A stretch of DNA of 64,000 bases from Dicyema japonicum (GCA_011109175.1 RDEW01000014.1:196042-260041), one strand, 5' to 3'. Positions 48,110 to 62,425 are shown, numbered from the stretch's first letter. The notes: generated by a model not told the origin, from the sequence alone. Program-made: numbers and translations.

Positions 48110-48900
48110 TTCTAATAATTGGTTCCTTTTAGTTAATAAATCGGGCTTATTTTATTGGTAAAAATAAAACTTTTAACTTTTTATTCCGAAAGATTACTTG
48201 AGAAGATGGACACAACCAAAGGCGAAAATTCCACCATTTTTCTATTTTAATGATCGATCAACCCGTTTAACCGACTAACTAATCTTGTTCGTACACGATT
48301 TTTTCTAAGAGGGAAATATTATAATTATCATTTTAAACGATAGAATTCCATCATTGACTCGTATGTTGTAGCACAGAATAAACGATAAGAGTGGTCTGAG
48401 AGCGCAGAGAAGACTCCACGAGTTTGCAGGACTTGCGGCATGAGGTCAAATGACTCACTCTTTAATTTTCCTTGCACATAAAGTTTTTTAAAATTAAAAA
48501 GCTTAACTTATAAGATTATCCTACTTCATATACCAAAATCAGCGCTACTATCTAATGCCTTCCGTCTCTCGAGGTTGATCACCTGGTACGTCAACGGCGA
48601 CCAATGAAATCGACACTACACATCTGTTTTCTACTTTTGAAAGCATACAAACAACTATCTTATAATTCACAGACAGCGATAGTGCTAGTCTGGACGGCAT
48701 GTTCCAGCCTCATAAAAGACCTTATTTATGCTGCAAGAGGAAACGTCCTAATTAACGCTACGAAAATTCTTAGAAAACATTCTCCGAGACGAAATTTCAA
48801 ATTACACTCAAAAACTTCTGTTTGCATCCAAATCGGTCATTTTCGGAAAGTCATGTGAAAACGTTCGCCCAATTACCATTGACGCCTATCGTCCAAAATA
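48110..48900. other. No gene recognised
   Basis: The stretch contains AT-rich sequence and a short coding-like piece near 48604-48760 that I cannot assign. Confidence 0.3.
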
Positions 48901-48924
48901 TAAACCGAAGTTGCATGGACTTGG

Positions 48925-49130
48925 TTTCCCTAACTCTTCGCCGTCACTACCGTATTATTTGGAACCACAAAAACCCGAGAAACAGCATGGCAGGGGTGAT
49001 TTGTTTTGCAGTAATACAGACATGCATGCCTTGCTTCTGCATAGATATATGAATGCAGTACATGGTTCAAGGCTCTTCCCTGCGCATCACATGGGCACTC
49101 TTAGACAGTGACTCTACTCAGGAGTCCGCC
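48925..49130 (+). repeat. Unknown dispersed repeat (copy 1)
   Basis: GGAACCACAAAAACCCGAGA and, about 95 bases later, CATGGTTCAAGGCTC with CATCAC and CTTAGACA recur in the same order at 55470-55620 (TGAACCACAAAAACCCGGAG and so on). No terminal structure or protein was identified. Confidence 0.55.
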
Positions 49131-50307
49131 TCCGGCTCTTCAATATATGCATGAGCCAACGATACGGATACGGAAAAACAGTTGACGCAAGAGAACGTCG
49201 AAAAGGCACAAAATGATAAAAGATTCCTGTGGAGGCAAGACTAAAATATGCAGATAAGAGACCCAATTGAATAACTCTTCACGGGAGGGTGGAAAATATT
49301 GAGACGCAACTTGTGATGATTGCTTTTCTCCCTCAAATTTAATACAGACATCCACTCGCTACGGATCTGTTTGAAACGGAAAAATATGAAACATTGGAGA
49401 TTTAATCATCAGTTAAAACCTTTTTGCTCACTGGACCCAAGTCTTTTACTTTTCTACGTGTCTTCGGATTTTTGATAACCAAAAAAATAAGTGACAGTAG
49501 AGAAAAGGGATAGTGGCTTATTTGACCCATTTCTATACAAGTTATAGTAAAATATTATTATGTCTGTTCTCATTCTGGAAGTATTGTTCCATTACTATAT
49601 TTTCAGGGGGATCTATGCTTATACGCAGTGCCCAAAGAATCTCCATCTCGATTCAATGATTTCCATGCTCAATAGGATCGATTTGGTTACACGATGTAGT
49701 CTCTTATTCGACATTTTCTTTACCCCGAGCCTAATAGTTTTATTAAATGTTTCCTGTGTCTTTATTGCAGAGATTAAAGCTCATCAAAATAGTATTAATT
49801 TTATTTTAAAGATCGCGATATTCAATACATCATATTCTTTTCTATAAGGCTAGTCACGGTCTCCCAACTACTGAGTACCAAGGGCAACTGCAATAAAATA
49901 TGAGTCTTGTAATTTTTAATATCCCCAGATATGCCTGAAATAAGTTCAGTTCTTTTCAAGATCCCCATTAGTAGAACTTACCCACTGAAGTAAGTAAGAA
50001 AAGGTTCTTTTTTGGATGCTAATAATTAGGAGTATCCTGATTTAGGTGAATCCAATGACGCCCTAGGAATTGAATACGGAAGAAAGTAGAGAAATTCTAA
50101 AATAAAATAGGTATCAGTGTGAGAATCGATAGAACTAAATGCAACTAATGTAGCAGAACTTACCATTCAGCTAATTGGTCGAAGGATTTCCATTAAACCG
50201 GGTAGTCCCAAATAAAATTTATTCTTAAATCGAATAATCTCAAATAAAAGCTAATTCAAAAATTTAAATGTAAAATCATTTAATTTGAGAATATCAAAAA
50301 ATGGTAA
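49131..50307. other. Unassigned; possible short spliced pieces
   Basis: On the minus strand at about 49105-49340 two open pieces (KFEGEKQSSQVASQYFPPSR and LAHAYIEEPEADS) join in frame across a 22-nt GT-AG intron. On the plus strand near 49560 an ATG is followed by a 26-nt intron. Neither is recognised. Near 50045-50110 lies another scrap of the LINE 5' repeat. Confidence 0.3.
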
Positions 50308-51650
<1,343 letters not shown>

Positions 51651-51790
51651 AAGTGCTGGACTATTGAATTAATAACATATAATTTTAAATAGATAACAGA
51701 CAGTAAATACACTCACCACATAAATAACTAATTTCAAAATTATTTATTTATTATTATTTGATAGTTAACTTTTTAAATATAATAATTCTT

Positions 51791-52021
51791 TTATTTAGTG
51801 TCAGATTCACTCATAACCAATGGTAACCAAACTAACTCCTTGATCCTGACTAGTTCCAGCGTTCCAGAACTTGTTTCTAGGTAACAACATTGTCCCCGAA
51901 AAAAATAGTTAGATCCTTTGACGCCGGCAGGCATTGGACGTCTTTCAGTAAGGTGGATTAATACAATCGGAGGGAAAGAAAATAATTTTCGACCGACTAG
52001 CCGTATGTCACCACATGGCAC
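51791..52021 (-). mobile_element. LINE 5' leader fragment
   Basis: The reverse complement matches the leaders of the two copies at 39290-39530 and 41345-41520 (for example AGTTCTGGA, AGTCAGGATCAAGGA, GGTTAT in the same order). Only leader sequence is present, immediately upstream of KAT5. Confidence 0.7.
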
Positions 52022-52543
52022 ACGCGAGAAAAATGAACTTTTTGGTTTTTAAATAAATAAATTGTTTCAGAAAATAAGTAAAAAATGTTTTTAGTTCTGT
52101 CTCATATTTATGCAGCAAAAATGTCTCCACTTAGCAGCGAAATAATTTAAAAAATTAAAATTTATTGAGCCAGAAAAACTCCGTCATAGCCAGAATAAAA
52201 AATTCAGTCTATCTAATTGAAGCAAATGCTGTCCAGGGGAACTCTATGAATGAATGTTGATTAATGGTTCTTTTGGTTATAATGATTATATCTGGAGCCA
52301 CCTGAGATGGTGAACCACATGACGCACGCTAAGAATTCAAGTTCCCTGGAGCCTAAGGGAAGATGAGGAACAGAAGAAGCACAAAAAATCTTCAATTCAA
52401 GTAGCTGTATAGCACCACACTAACGTTGCCGCCACGTGGCATAGTTGCCCTAATAAGTACAGAAATAACAAGACTGTCTGGGTAGAAGTCGGTTGGCAGC
52501 CCCACCATTTCGTATTACTTCCCCTTATCTCAATTAGCAGTGT
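52022..52543. other. No gene recognised; degraded LINE-leader repeat near 52310-52440
   Basis: A repeat scrap (CATGACGCACGC... and CCACGTGGCATAG) resembles the ends of the 39 kb LINE leader. Otherwise the stretch is AT-rich without a supported feature. Confidence 0.35.
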
Positions 52544-53220
52544 TTACTCATATTCGTCACAGTCTTCCTGTGCCCTCATAAATATGTACATCTCCCTTTG
52601 ACGTACTGTCAACTTGAAATTCTTTCGTAACTTTGAGACATTACCTTCTACGGCGACCTCAATATAATAGATCCCTCTGGTATCACCTGAGTCTTCAAAT
52701 TCCAAAAGAAGACAAGTTCTTTTTGAACTCGGACATCTCGTCATATTGAACAACAGGTATCAGCACATGGGGCATTTTAGAGATCTAAAGATGTTCCAGA
52801 CTTCTCGTTGATCTCACTCTTTCGTAACATCGAAAATATACTTGTTGGATTCGTCCTGGACTACAACCCTTATTTTAGTTAAAAATCTTTTTTGTGAAAA
52901 AATAAATCCAAAAAGATTTAAGAAATCCAACCGTCAACTCGAACTGTCATTATTGAATAAAGAAAATGGGTGGATTATCTTCCGTCTTAACTCAAAATCA
53001 AACCATAAAAATTCTGGCGATTCATCAAAGTTTTTCTTACCAATCGAACTGATTTTGGTTTTTCTTATGGTGAGACGTTTATTACAGCAGTTTATTACAC
53101 AAAAATTTGAATCGTCAAGCAGATGATCTAATGGTCCATTATTACAAAGTAAATTACCTCTCAATGCCAAAAAAACCACCCAAGAAGGTTCAATCACCTC
53201 GATGGTCTAGAACGCACATT
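52544..53220 (-). CDS. Uncharacterised spliced gene
   Basis: On the minus strand several protein-like pieces fit together with short introns: HLLDDSNFCVINCCNKRLTI, then after a 27-nt GT-AG intron EFLWFDFELRRKIIHPFSLF. Further on come a piece with PHVLIPVVQYDEMSEFKKNL and another with GDTRGIYYIEVAVE. Several alternative joins are open, so no single model is given. The texture is that of a globular protein. I considered a 9-1-1 clamp subunit but could not confirm it. Confidence 0.35.
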
Positions 53221-54337
53221 CAAATCCTATCTCACCTATTCACAATTTAATCAAAATCTCCTGAGAATCTCTTTTCAAAGGCAACAGATAAATTTTTCGA
53301 TTTTATAAATTCCTGCTATTAAATTTTCTATCTTCTCTTCAGTAGTATGCCCATAACTGATACAACTCACCCTACGCTGATGACCTCATCATTTCATCCA
53401 CATATAAAAGCTTCAAATAGCTCAGATAATGTTAAAAATCACCTACTTCATTTTGATTGGATTGTATCATGCTAGATGTCCCCATCCCAATAGAAATCTT
53501 CATTAACCTAATTTACCATCGACTGAAAGCAGTTCAACTATCGTCCTACTCTATCGCTTTTGACCCGCTTCTTTATACAGTACAACCCCGCCCCAATAAA
53601 ACCCAGACTTGGGGCACCCTCTATATATTGTGCACTTCTTTATAAAGTTCAGTTTATGATAGTTTATTTAATTTCCGACCAATAGAATAATAATAAATAT
53701 AAATCATCGACCCCGCTTATTGGGGTATTTTTGTTAAATAAAAATTTTATTATTCTATTCAAAATTATAGCGTGGCAAAAAGATTTTTTGCCGCGTAGTG
53801 AATAGGTGATGTGAATCAGGCGCCTGCATCATAAATGGAAAAGATGCTTTTTATATTGAAAGAGAATGAATTAACTAAAAAAGATTTTTTGTGCCTTGAT
53901 GCAAAATTTTTGAAGCCATAGCAAGGAACTCTATGTCCGAAAGGAAAATATCAAAGATGTATAAAGTTGGAAAAGGAACAGTATCGAGAATAAAAATGTA
54001 GATTAGACAAGGATTTGATTCTGTTTCCGGAAATTTAATTAAAAACATTGCCAGAACTATCGCGGCACGGATAAATTTTAAAATTTAAAGGCTCAAATGG
54101 ATGGCTCAACCGCTTTAAGTAGCGTCATGGACTATCTTTTAAAACAATTTTTGGTGAAAAGAATTCCTGCGACAAAATTCAATTAAAAATAATGAGTTTT
54201 TGACCAAGTTTAATATGGAATATGTTTTTGTGATGAAACTTCCTTTTCATTAAAAAGAATTAAAATAAATCATTTGTCACTAAAGATGAAGATTGTTTTG
54301 GTAAAAAATCTGTAAAGATATCAGTCCTTTTATCAGT
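53221..54337. other. LINE debris (YADD near 53372) and unassigned sequence
   Basis: Near 53368 the plus strand reads SPYADDLIISS, an RT active-site scrap, and a 62-codon open stretch follows. Near 53940-54000 a helix-turn-helix-like phrase (RKISKMYKVGKGTVSRI) may come from a pogo- or Tc1-type transposase, but nothing else of such an element is seen. Confidence 0.4.
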
Positions 54338-54343
54338 AGTATA

Positions 54344-54535
54344 GCCGGGTGGCGCTGTGACGGTTGCTGGGCAAGAGGCCTGAAGGTCGCTAGTTCGAAT
54401 CCCGATACTGCACATTTCGGTTGAAAGTTCCACGCATCAATATGCTTTGGTTTGACAAGTGACGCCGTCATCAGTCAACTTCACTGCGGAACCGGATTGT
54501 CTATAAAGGACATTCACCCAAGAAAAATTAAAACC
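54344..54535 (+). repeat. tRNA-derived SINE (copy 3, second head type)
   Basis: GGTGGCGCTGTGACGGTTG (A box) and GTTCGAATCCC (B box) form a tRNA-like head that differs from copies 1 and 2. The body is the same: GTTCCACGCATC, TGACGCCGTCATCAGT, ACTGCGGAACCGGATTGTCT. The 3' part after the GGACAT block is missing. Confidence 0.85.
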
Positions 54536-54869
54536 GTTGATTGTTGGAAAGTTTAAATCACGGAGATGCCTTAAAATATAAAATCTGAGGATTATGGAGT
54601 ATTAATTTTAAATTTTTTTTTCAATGCTTGTCCTGAAGCACTTAGAGAATATTATGATTTCAAATTACGAAAAAATACAATATTGGGGGAAAATTAGCGA
54701 TACTATTTTTATTAAAAATGGCTTTTTTATTTTTAACAAGCTATTTAATTTAAAAAAAATTAAAAAATAGTATCGAAAAAAAGGATAAATAATTTTATTT
54801 TATGTGTTTGGGGGGCTTTTTATTGGGAGAGGGATTGAACTGTATTAGCAAACGCGTCGATAATCTCTG

Positions 54870-55090
54870 CACTAAAGCTAAGAAAAAAACAAATATCCTT
54901 TACTCAGTAGCAGGCTGCTGGAAAGTTTGACCCAAAGAATGTCTGACTGTCTTATACAAACAATTCATCAAAACGACGTTTCATTATGCCTTTTAAAGTG
55001 GGGCCCTGTGATATTACTAACCCTTCTACAAAAGCTACAGTGGCTGAAAACTCAGTCTTGAGGTCTATAATAAACTTTTAAAAGTTCATC
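54870..55090 (+). mobile_element. LINE RT thumb fragment
   Basis: The plus strand reads LCTKAKKKTNILYSVAG and LTVLYKQFIKTTFHYAF, the region that follows the RT palm in CR1/Jockey-like LINEs (compare CEKKLNVLKSL and YKQYIEPCFSYA at 61 kb). Short and isolated. Confidence 0.6.
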
Positions 55091-55469
55091 TCCTGTTAAC
55101 TACCTACACTGGGAGGATAAGACTCTGTTATTTGTGAACGCTTCGAAACGGGGGAAACCATATTAACGAAATTTTGCAACAACTCCTTTTTTTCAATTTA
55201 AGTCAATTAAGTCGTATCTTTCTATGACAATTTTACACAGGCGTTGACCAGTCGATTAGGCGGACCTTTTTTCCAATAAGGGCGTTCCTTGCCTTATGGA
55301 TCTCAACCTCTGAAGATGTAAAATAGAAAGCCGTTCACCCTATCTCTCGATAACAATGTATAGAATTGATATAAATTACAGCTGGATTTGGTGGAATTAG
55401 AATTTGTTTTCCATCGAACTCTCTTTTCTAGTTTACCGCATCTACCGGTCATACGCACTACATCCTCTA

Positions 55470-55625
55470 TTACTTTGAACCACAAAAACCCGGAGAAGCA
55501 GCGAAGTGATCAAAAAATTGGATCAATACAGCTTTACTTCCGCATAAACAAATAGGGGCAGTGCATGGTTCAAGGCTCTACCCTGTACATCACTCGTGCA
55601 TTTTTAGACAATTCCCTAAAGGTTG
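55470..55625 (+). repeat. Unknown dispersed repeat (copy 2)
   Basis: Second copy of the repeat at 48925-49130, sharing CCACAAAAACCCG, CATGGTTCAAGGCTC and the blocks after them. Confidence 0.55.
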
Positions 55626-55898
55626 TCAGCTTCCTGAATGAAGTTGAAGCTGATTTTATTTTCCTAATCTTAGATCATTCCTTCAATAGATTCCTAAACT
55701 GCTTTGTACTGACCATTTTATTTCCTCTCTGGAATCAAATAGAATTAATAACCAACTAATTTCTTATGTTTTGCACTTTATACCTCAATTCTTATCCGAA
55801 TCCTCCCACTGTACGTTGATTGTCAAGGCTTAGAGCTGAACATGACTCGAACTCGTATCTACCATTTCGAATACCTTTGCATCCGATATTTCATAAAT

Positions 55899-56160
55899 TT
55901 ATGGCGCAGTGTAACGGTTGCCGGGCAAGAGGCCTGAAGGTCGCTAGATACTGTACATTTCGGTTGAAGTTCCACGCATCTCTATGCTTTGGCTTGATGA
56001 GTGACGCCGTCATCAGTAGACATTTCACTGCAGAACCGGATCGTCTATATAAGACATAAACCCAACAAAAAAGAAAACAAAAGAAGTGAAGAGCATTCCT
56101 TGATTCTCCCTCATCGATTAGTTATGATAACTGTTATTTGCTTAAAATAAAGTGTGTAAG
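55899..56160 (+). repeat. tRNA-derived SINE (copy 4, second head type)
   Basis: The A box TGGCGCAGTGTAACGGTTG is well kept. A short deletion has removed most of the B box (CGCTAGATACTGTACA where copy 3 has CGCTAGTTCGAATCCC). The body and the 3' end (AGTGAAGAGCATTCCTTG, TTAGTTATGATAACTG, AAATAAAGTGTGT) match copies 1 and 2. Confidence 0.85.
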
Positions 56161-56215
56161 GAAGACATTAATTCATTATATTCTAAATCAATAAACTATT
56201 TGCAATTTTAGTTGA

Positions 56216-56890
56216 TCCATGTGTGGATAGTCTCTCTCCTTCTACTTTAAGAAAAACTAAGAAACTGAAGACCCAATCAGTCTAATCTGTTGTCGCAAAT
56301 GAATTTGTGGAGATTCATGTAGACACGACGATCAGTACGGATACAACTGTAAAGAATAACAAACCCGACATTTTCGTTTAGTATAAGACAAAAAATACGA
56401 TTACTCTTGTTGAAATTGGAATCACTTCGCAAAACTTCCTTAAGCAGGTAGAGGTAGAAAAGTTCCTCAAGTATAACCTACTGGCGAACGAACTTGAGAT
56501 TACTCATCGCGCAAAGGTGAAAATAATCCCTGTGGTCATCATTCACCTGGGATGGAATTGTTTCCAGATTCTTCAAAGGCTACCTAGATGCCCTCACGGT
56601 GAAGGAGAGGGTCAAAGTTTATATACAAACGCTAGTGTTACGGAAGACTTTGGAGGGTAGCAAGCTGAGGAGAGGCATGGAGTATCGATGCCTGTTGGTG
56701 AGGAAGACGGAATGGAATGTCAACCTAGGGTAGTCTCTGAATGTGGGGTATGCAGCGACATGAACACGCTAAAGGCAATAGGGGTTGGCCCCCAGAAAAG
56801 AAGATTGAGTTAGATGGGCGTTATAAAATAATTACTTTTACTTATTGTTTGATAAATAAAATTGATTTATTAAATAAAACTAATTAAAAT
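56216..56890 (+). mobile_element. R4/Dong-like LINE, 3' end only
   Basis: The nuclease core can be read as NNKPDIFV, ITLVEIGITSQNFLKQVEVE and LLANELEI, colinear with 30100-30290 in the complete copy. The same short 3' UTR, ending in ATAAATAAAATT-like sequence, follows. It is a 5'-truncated insertion. Confidence 0.75.
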
Positions 56891-58871
56891 TAAATTAAAT
56901 TATTTTTGTGATTCTACGATGGTCAAATAGATCACACCTAAAAATAAGTTATAAAATACCAGCCAATATCAAAAGTGAGATTATAAATATAGAGAATTAG
57001 AAATTTCATTAACGTCCGGGCAATCAATCGAACTTTATATACGAATTAATAGTACTAAATTATTCATTAATTTAAATAATTCAAATCTAGATTACACTCC
57101 TCTCGATTTATTTATTCACCATAATCCCTTCTAGCGAAGGAAACCCGTGGCTAACTAGAAAGTCACAGTTAAAATCGAACGCTACTAAGAATCCATCAAG
57201 TGCATTTGTGTTGTGAGAACTCGGAAACGGCCCAAGAGTTGCACGTATTCTGGTCTACTCTTAAATTATTATTTGCTTAGAACGTTTTTATTATTTTAAT
57301 TTAAAAAATCAACTAAAATGAATTGATAGAGTCTTTCCCAATTAATTCGTCTCCTCTGAGCCGGGCAAACCGACAATTTTAGGCTCTTCATAGTAAATAT
57401 TTTAGACAGTCAATGGACAGTTTTCTTTGACCGCCGTTATACGAACAAGATCACATGCTAATGTGAGAGGAATATCAATGCTATATTAAATTATTCAAAT
57501 TACCATTTGAATATGAGGGTTAGTATAAGAACCCTCAGACAACTACTTCATCACAAAATGTTCGGAGAAAGGGGCTGTAAAAATGGAGAAGAGACATTTC
57601 TTATTATCATACAGAGATGGATGATGTCCACACCGTAGTTTTGCGAATCCTACTCTGATAGTTTTGAATCAACAATTTTAGACGCTGATTTTGGAGGGTC
57701 TATGCCAAAGTATTTTATTGTCCAAAGACCCCCTGAGGTACTGGTGGACGCAAATCATGAATTCTTTCGCTCCAGTTCTGTTTTTATCGGAAGTGAAATT
57801 TTCCGGAATATTCTATTATAGGATTTTAAAAAGTTAGTTTTCAAAACTGAGTTTTGCATCATTTGGAGTTTTATGAGAATGCATGGCCCAGCTTAGGAAT
57901 GCACAACTAAGTGTTGTCTTTATAAATTTCTTGTATAAGAAAGTGAGGCATTTTTAGGTTGACCGTTGAGGAACTGGTATTGTAGTCTGAATACTTGTAT
58001 TTCGCTCGGTTTAGTTTGGAGATTTTTTATGTTTGTGATTTTTTTATTTTTTTTATTTATAAAAAATGTCATAAACAACTTCAATAATTACGTTCATGTC
58101 AATGAGCACTCACAATTCACAAAAATAAATATTATCAAATTATGTTCAAAATTTAAATCAAGAATGGCGGAACCGCTTCTGAACAGAGGAAATTGAAAGA
58201 ATGCTCGGTCTTTGAAGATTGTTTTCACTTTATTCAAATCGCCTTTGAAAAAAAGAGATTTTCTTTGAAGTTTTAGAAGGATGAGTAATGGAGTCGTCAA
58301 CAAAATCTAAAAAATATATAAAACAGCCCTTCCAATAAGGAGTAGGTAATTGCAGACTGGTCAATAAGGGGAAGGAAAAATTGAAGTGACTGGTTACTTA
58401 GAAATTTTATTTATTTAAAGATCAGGAATTAAAAAACGAACCGCTCCAGACAACACAAACCTAGAAATATCCACTTTCACCTTGATCCCTGATGAGACAT
58501 GGCAAGAAAATATTCTGAACAACTCTTCCCGCCAAATATGGAAAATTTCCCCACTGCAGGAGCGATAATTCCACTCTGACGACCCTCGGGAGGGCCAGTT
58601 TTGAAGCGCTAATCTCAGAAGGTCAACGTTCCAGTATCTTGTTATCTTCTAAGGTCTGTATGGCACACGTAGACACGAATTGTGTATACTCTCAGTCCAG
58701 GTTTGGTCTTTTTCCAGAAGTGGGTTCTTTTAATGTAATTGAGGGTTCTCCAGAGGTTCTCAAGACTTGAGTCAATAAATAAAATAAATAATCGAAAATT
58801 AATATTTAATAAAGATTTTAATAATTAATATTAAGTCATAAATAATATTTCCATAGATATTCAAAGCTGAG
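56891..58871. other. Mostly unassigned; START-like coding patch near 57663-57840
   Basis: A plus-strand open stretch reads STILDADFGGSMPKYFIVQ and DANHEFFRS, similar in spacing to the C-terminal helix region of StAR-type START domains (D-x-x-G-x-x-P-K-x-x-I-x-Q). I could not join convincing upstream exons, so no gene model is given. Near 57200-57260 a Cys/His scrap may belong to an R4-like LINE. Confidence 0.3.
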
Positions 58872-59570
58872 ATGCAAAATAATGAAATATCGGTCTTCAT
58901 GATAATGCTAAAGGGACAAATCGAGACCGCCAAAGTTTGGAGTTATTATTATAAATCAACAGTTTCCATCCTGTAGTGATATTTACTGCAAATACTGTTT
59001 TGTATATGGAGATGACTGGCAGAGAATATCCGTAAATAAAATCTAAGATTTTAGGGACTGGAAGAAGGGATCTCTCAAATAGTTAAACACAGCATGGACT
59101 ACAGGAAAGAATTTGTTCTCAATTTCCCGATTGATGTCACTTTTAAGAGTACGAACCCGTTTGGATGTATTCCTTGCGTTGAATTATACAGGGCCTCAAA
59201 TTGTAGTAGAATGCAGTTCATATGACACGTTCGGGAGAGAGTATATCTGTGGATATGGAGTATCCCACATCCCCACAGTAGCTGGAAAGTCAAAGTCATT
59301 TAATTTTTAGTCATTCTGTTGAGATTCCGATGTTTGTCCCCAAATCATCTTCCTCTTACAATTCTTTTTTATCCCTTCTGACAGGAAAGTACCCAATTTT
59401 CGTGGATGAGAAGAGATTAGCCACTGGTGAGGACAGACAATGTGAGAATTTGTGAATTGTGATTGTTAGTAATCAATGTGACCACACAAGGAATCTTAAA
59501 GATTCAATTTAATGTCACAACAAAGGATGTCAAAAAAATGAATTATGAAATTCAAAAATTCAATAATTAA
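58872..59570 (+). CDS. B9D1: B9D1, ciliary transition-zone B9 protein
   Basis: Six exons (58872-58934, 58963-59031, 59055-59166, 59192-59288, 59311-59441, 59470-59570) with introns of 28, 23, 25, 22 and 28 nt give an exact 190-residue frame; human B9D1 has 204. The spliced protein follows B9D1 throughout: [61 protein letters not shown] (B9 domain core), [35 protein letters not shown] and [19 protein letters not shown]9D1, with B9D2 and MKS1, forms part of the MKS module that gates the ciliary transition zone. No frame break is needed. Start and stop are both clear. Confidence 0.95.
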
Positions 59571-60945
59571 ATAAAATGTGTTTTAAAGTTTAATTTATCG
59601 GTTGTCCTCCAGGTAAACCTGCCATATCTACGATGTGGGCAACACCCCTCTCTACGGTCGTACGTAAGTAAACTGGATGATGTAAAAATTTATTCTGTTC
59701 CTTTTGTAACCTCTTCGAGTTGACACCAAATCACCTTTTTGAATGTCTTGAATTAGTACACTGTTCGCCTGACCGATCTATGGTAGCGACCGGGATTTGC
59801 TCCGTTCTGCTGGTCTCCTACAAGTTAGTGAGGCCGGGATTACTTAACTAACCGGTTTTCCGGTCTTCCTGGATAATGATTAGAAAACATCTCTAAGAAT
59901 ATAAGACCGATCTCATAGCAATAAATAGACTACCGCCACATAAGTAGAGAGGTCTTCGAATATACAAGTCCATCTATAATCAGGGGAAAGGAAAAAAAGC
60001 TTCCAGTCTTTAAAGTTGTGGAAACGCATCCAAAGGCGTGGGGAAGTTGAATTGAAATTATTTTTTTTCGAGTCATCCTAGCAATAGACGTCATCTGAGA
60101 CAGTTAGGTCACGACACCATTTAGTAGGACAAGATAAGATAAGCAACAGAGTAAAGTTAGAGAACCTTCCGTCGAGAAGATCAAACTCAGGACCGTTGTT
60201 ATAGTATGACTATTAATCATCCTTGCATATATTATGGTCGTCCTCGATATCCTTGAGTCATTGCTGATGATCTCTCTTAGAAAGATCTTTAATGGCGAGG
60301 GTAGGTGTTTTCTGGGGTATATTTCCTACTTCCCGTATTGCATCCGGCATATGCCCAACGTCCAATAATTGTATGAAGATATAGGGAGAACGAATGTAGT
60401 TTCACTGAAAACGATGCATGCTAACTCCTAAATGATTTCGACAGTAGTTTTCTTAATGCTATCGTTGCAGTCACCAAATAGTGATCTGACCTTTTTTCAG
60501 TTTTAGCCAGCTTTTCATCATCATAACAGATCCATTTTCTACAAGTTCATTTTAAAGAGATCATATCAAATATTTCAGGTACACACTTTATAATGTCTTA
60601 GAATGTTAATATCATCAGTTCATTGGTGATATGTTGTCCAAGCTTTAACTAAGACACATAGTACAGATCGACCTTCCACTCCTGATACCAGATTAGCGCA
60701 TAGACTACTTCTCAGTTTCTCTTGTGAAGTGGAAACCTGTAATGGACTATTCGAAGATTGATTTGGCAGCAACAAGGAAACATTCTCCCTGGAGATCCTT
60801 CTTTAGATGAATTGGTGGTGACTGTTTGTTATTGACTTACCAAAGATTGTAAACCTGTGGTTAATTTATTTAACAGCCCAAGACTACGGTAAAACCATAC
60901 TAATTATCACGTGATCCAGATGCATTCCAACAGCGACCACATCTT
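59571..60945. other. No gene recognised; coding-like patch near 60255-60395 (-)
   Basis: On the minus strand a frame reads QLLDVGHMPDAIREVGNIPQ and then TPTLAIKDLSKRDHQQ to a stop, which looks protein-like, but no upstream exon could be joined and I do not know the family. The rest has no supported feature. Confidence 0.25.
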
Positions 60946-60949
60946 TGCC

Positions 60950-61480
60950 CGCTATTCTTCCCTCGTACAGGACAGCTGACTTATTTTACGGGGGTGCACT
61001 CCCGTGATCTGGAGTCTGGCCACATAAGAATCTCCAGAAACGTCGGTTAGGCTCGGCAATCTCCACAAATCTAACGATCCGTTACTCTGAAAGCCCATTT
61101 TTGCATTTCCTCGATCTTCCTCATATTTGTCCAAAATATAGACGGTCCCTACGAGGCGCATGCATATGAGAAACATGGCTCGATGTACTGTTTGTACACG
61201 TTCATCAAAACTGGGTAAGTACCACTCTTCCATATTCCCGATAAACTTTTCAATACGTTCAGTTTCTTCTCGCATTTCGATAGAATGTTTTCTACGTGTG
61301 GTGTCAAACAGAGATGCATATCAATTGTCACACCCAAGATCTTTTGACATCCGGTTTTCCATTATCCAGGCATTAAGCCTGTAAGGTTAATTTATATTCT
61401 TTCTGTGGCCTTCTGGATGTCCTGATCTCGCGAAGCCAACACAATATCATCCGCATAGGAAAGTAGAACATCATATAAGG
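60950..61480 (-). mobile_element. CR1-like LINE fragment
   Basis: The minus strand reads LSYADDIVLASRDQDIQK (near 61450), then GVTIDMHLCLTPHVENILSK, KSLSGIWKSGTYPVLMNVYK and YIEPCFSYAC. This is the RT palm end and thumb of the same family as 30990-32340 (which has GVTFDMHMSFSPHVEN). One frame change lies between the catalytic site and the thumb. Confidence 0.75.
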
Positions 61481-62425
61481 GATAATAATTAAATGAAACC
61501 GGAAAATAAGTACTTATCACGATCAGCTTTCCAGTTTTTATTAAAAATTAAAATTTTATATTTTTTACTGGAAAATCTAATATTTTAATTTATTAATTTC
61601 TTTACCTCGAATCTGTCTGAATAGATTGTTTATTAATGCTAAATAGTTTGGAAATGCTCTAAAATTTGATGTAAATCACAATTTTCGTTAAAGCGGTAGA
61701 TTTTGTGTTTTATTGTATAACCACCAGGCTTTAAAACACACGCATATCTCTCCCGGATGTCATACGATTTATATTTTTATGGATTTTTAAATTTTCTATT
61801 AATAATTCTTAATTAATTAATTAATTAAAAGTTTTTTTTTCTATTACAAAAATGGAAAAACAACATATTTCCCTATGCATGGACGGCTATTTGAAAAAAA
61901 TTCCTTTCACATTATCTATTCAGAATAGAGTTTTTATTATTGCAAAAACGTTTACTCTATATTTTAATGAAGTCTTGAGTAGCTTTTTTTCATATTTAAA
62001 AAAATTTTCTAGAAAAATTTGTCACAAAATCAAAAACATCAAAATTTAGAAATTTAAAAAAAATAAAATTAATTTTTAGGTCAGAATTTTGGATTTGTAA
62101 AGTTGAAAAAATCACCATAATTATAATGCTTATTTGCCTTAATGGTTGTCGTGACTAATAAAAAGTACTATATATTCTAAGAATAATAAAATAATAGCAT
62201 GAGTAATGGGATTATTAGAATTAAAAGGCATTAATGAACCACAACTCTAAACGCTAACTATATACTGAGAATCTAACCCTTACTTTATTTTTTTACTTTA
62301 TACTAGTAGTCTACAAAAAAGTAATAAAATCGACTCCAAAATGGATTTACAATAATAAGATAAAATAAAAAAATTAATTTAATATTGTAAAATTAAATTT
62401 AATGCGGCATTGTTAGGTGGTATAG
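61481..62425. other. AT-rich intergenic upstream of NRBP
   Basis: Homopolymer-rich sequence with one open stretch of 65 codons at 61852-62049 of extreme A/T composition, which I do not regard as a gene. Confidence 0.4.

Noticed and set aside
53940-54010. pogo/Tc1 transposase from a helix-turn-helix phrase
   Set aside because: Only one short phrase is seen, with no catalytic block or terminal repeats.
61852-62049. 65-codon open frame upstream of NRBP
   Set aside because: Composition is almost entirely A/T-driven (Lys, Phe, Ile) with no recognisable motif or splice support.
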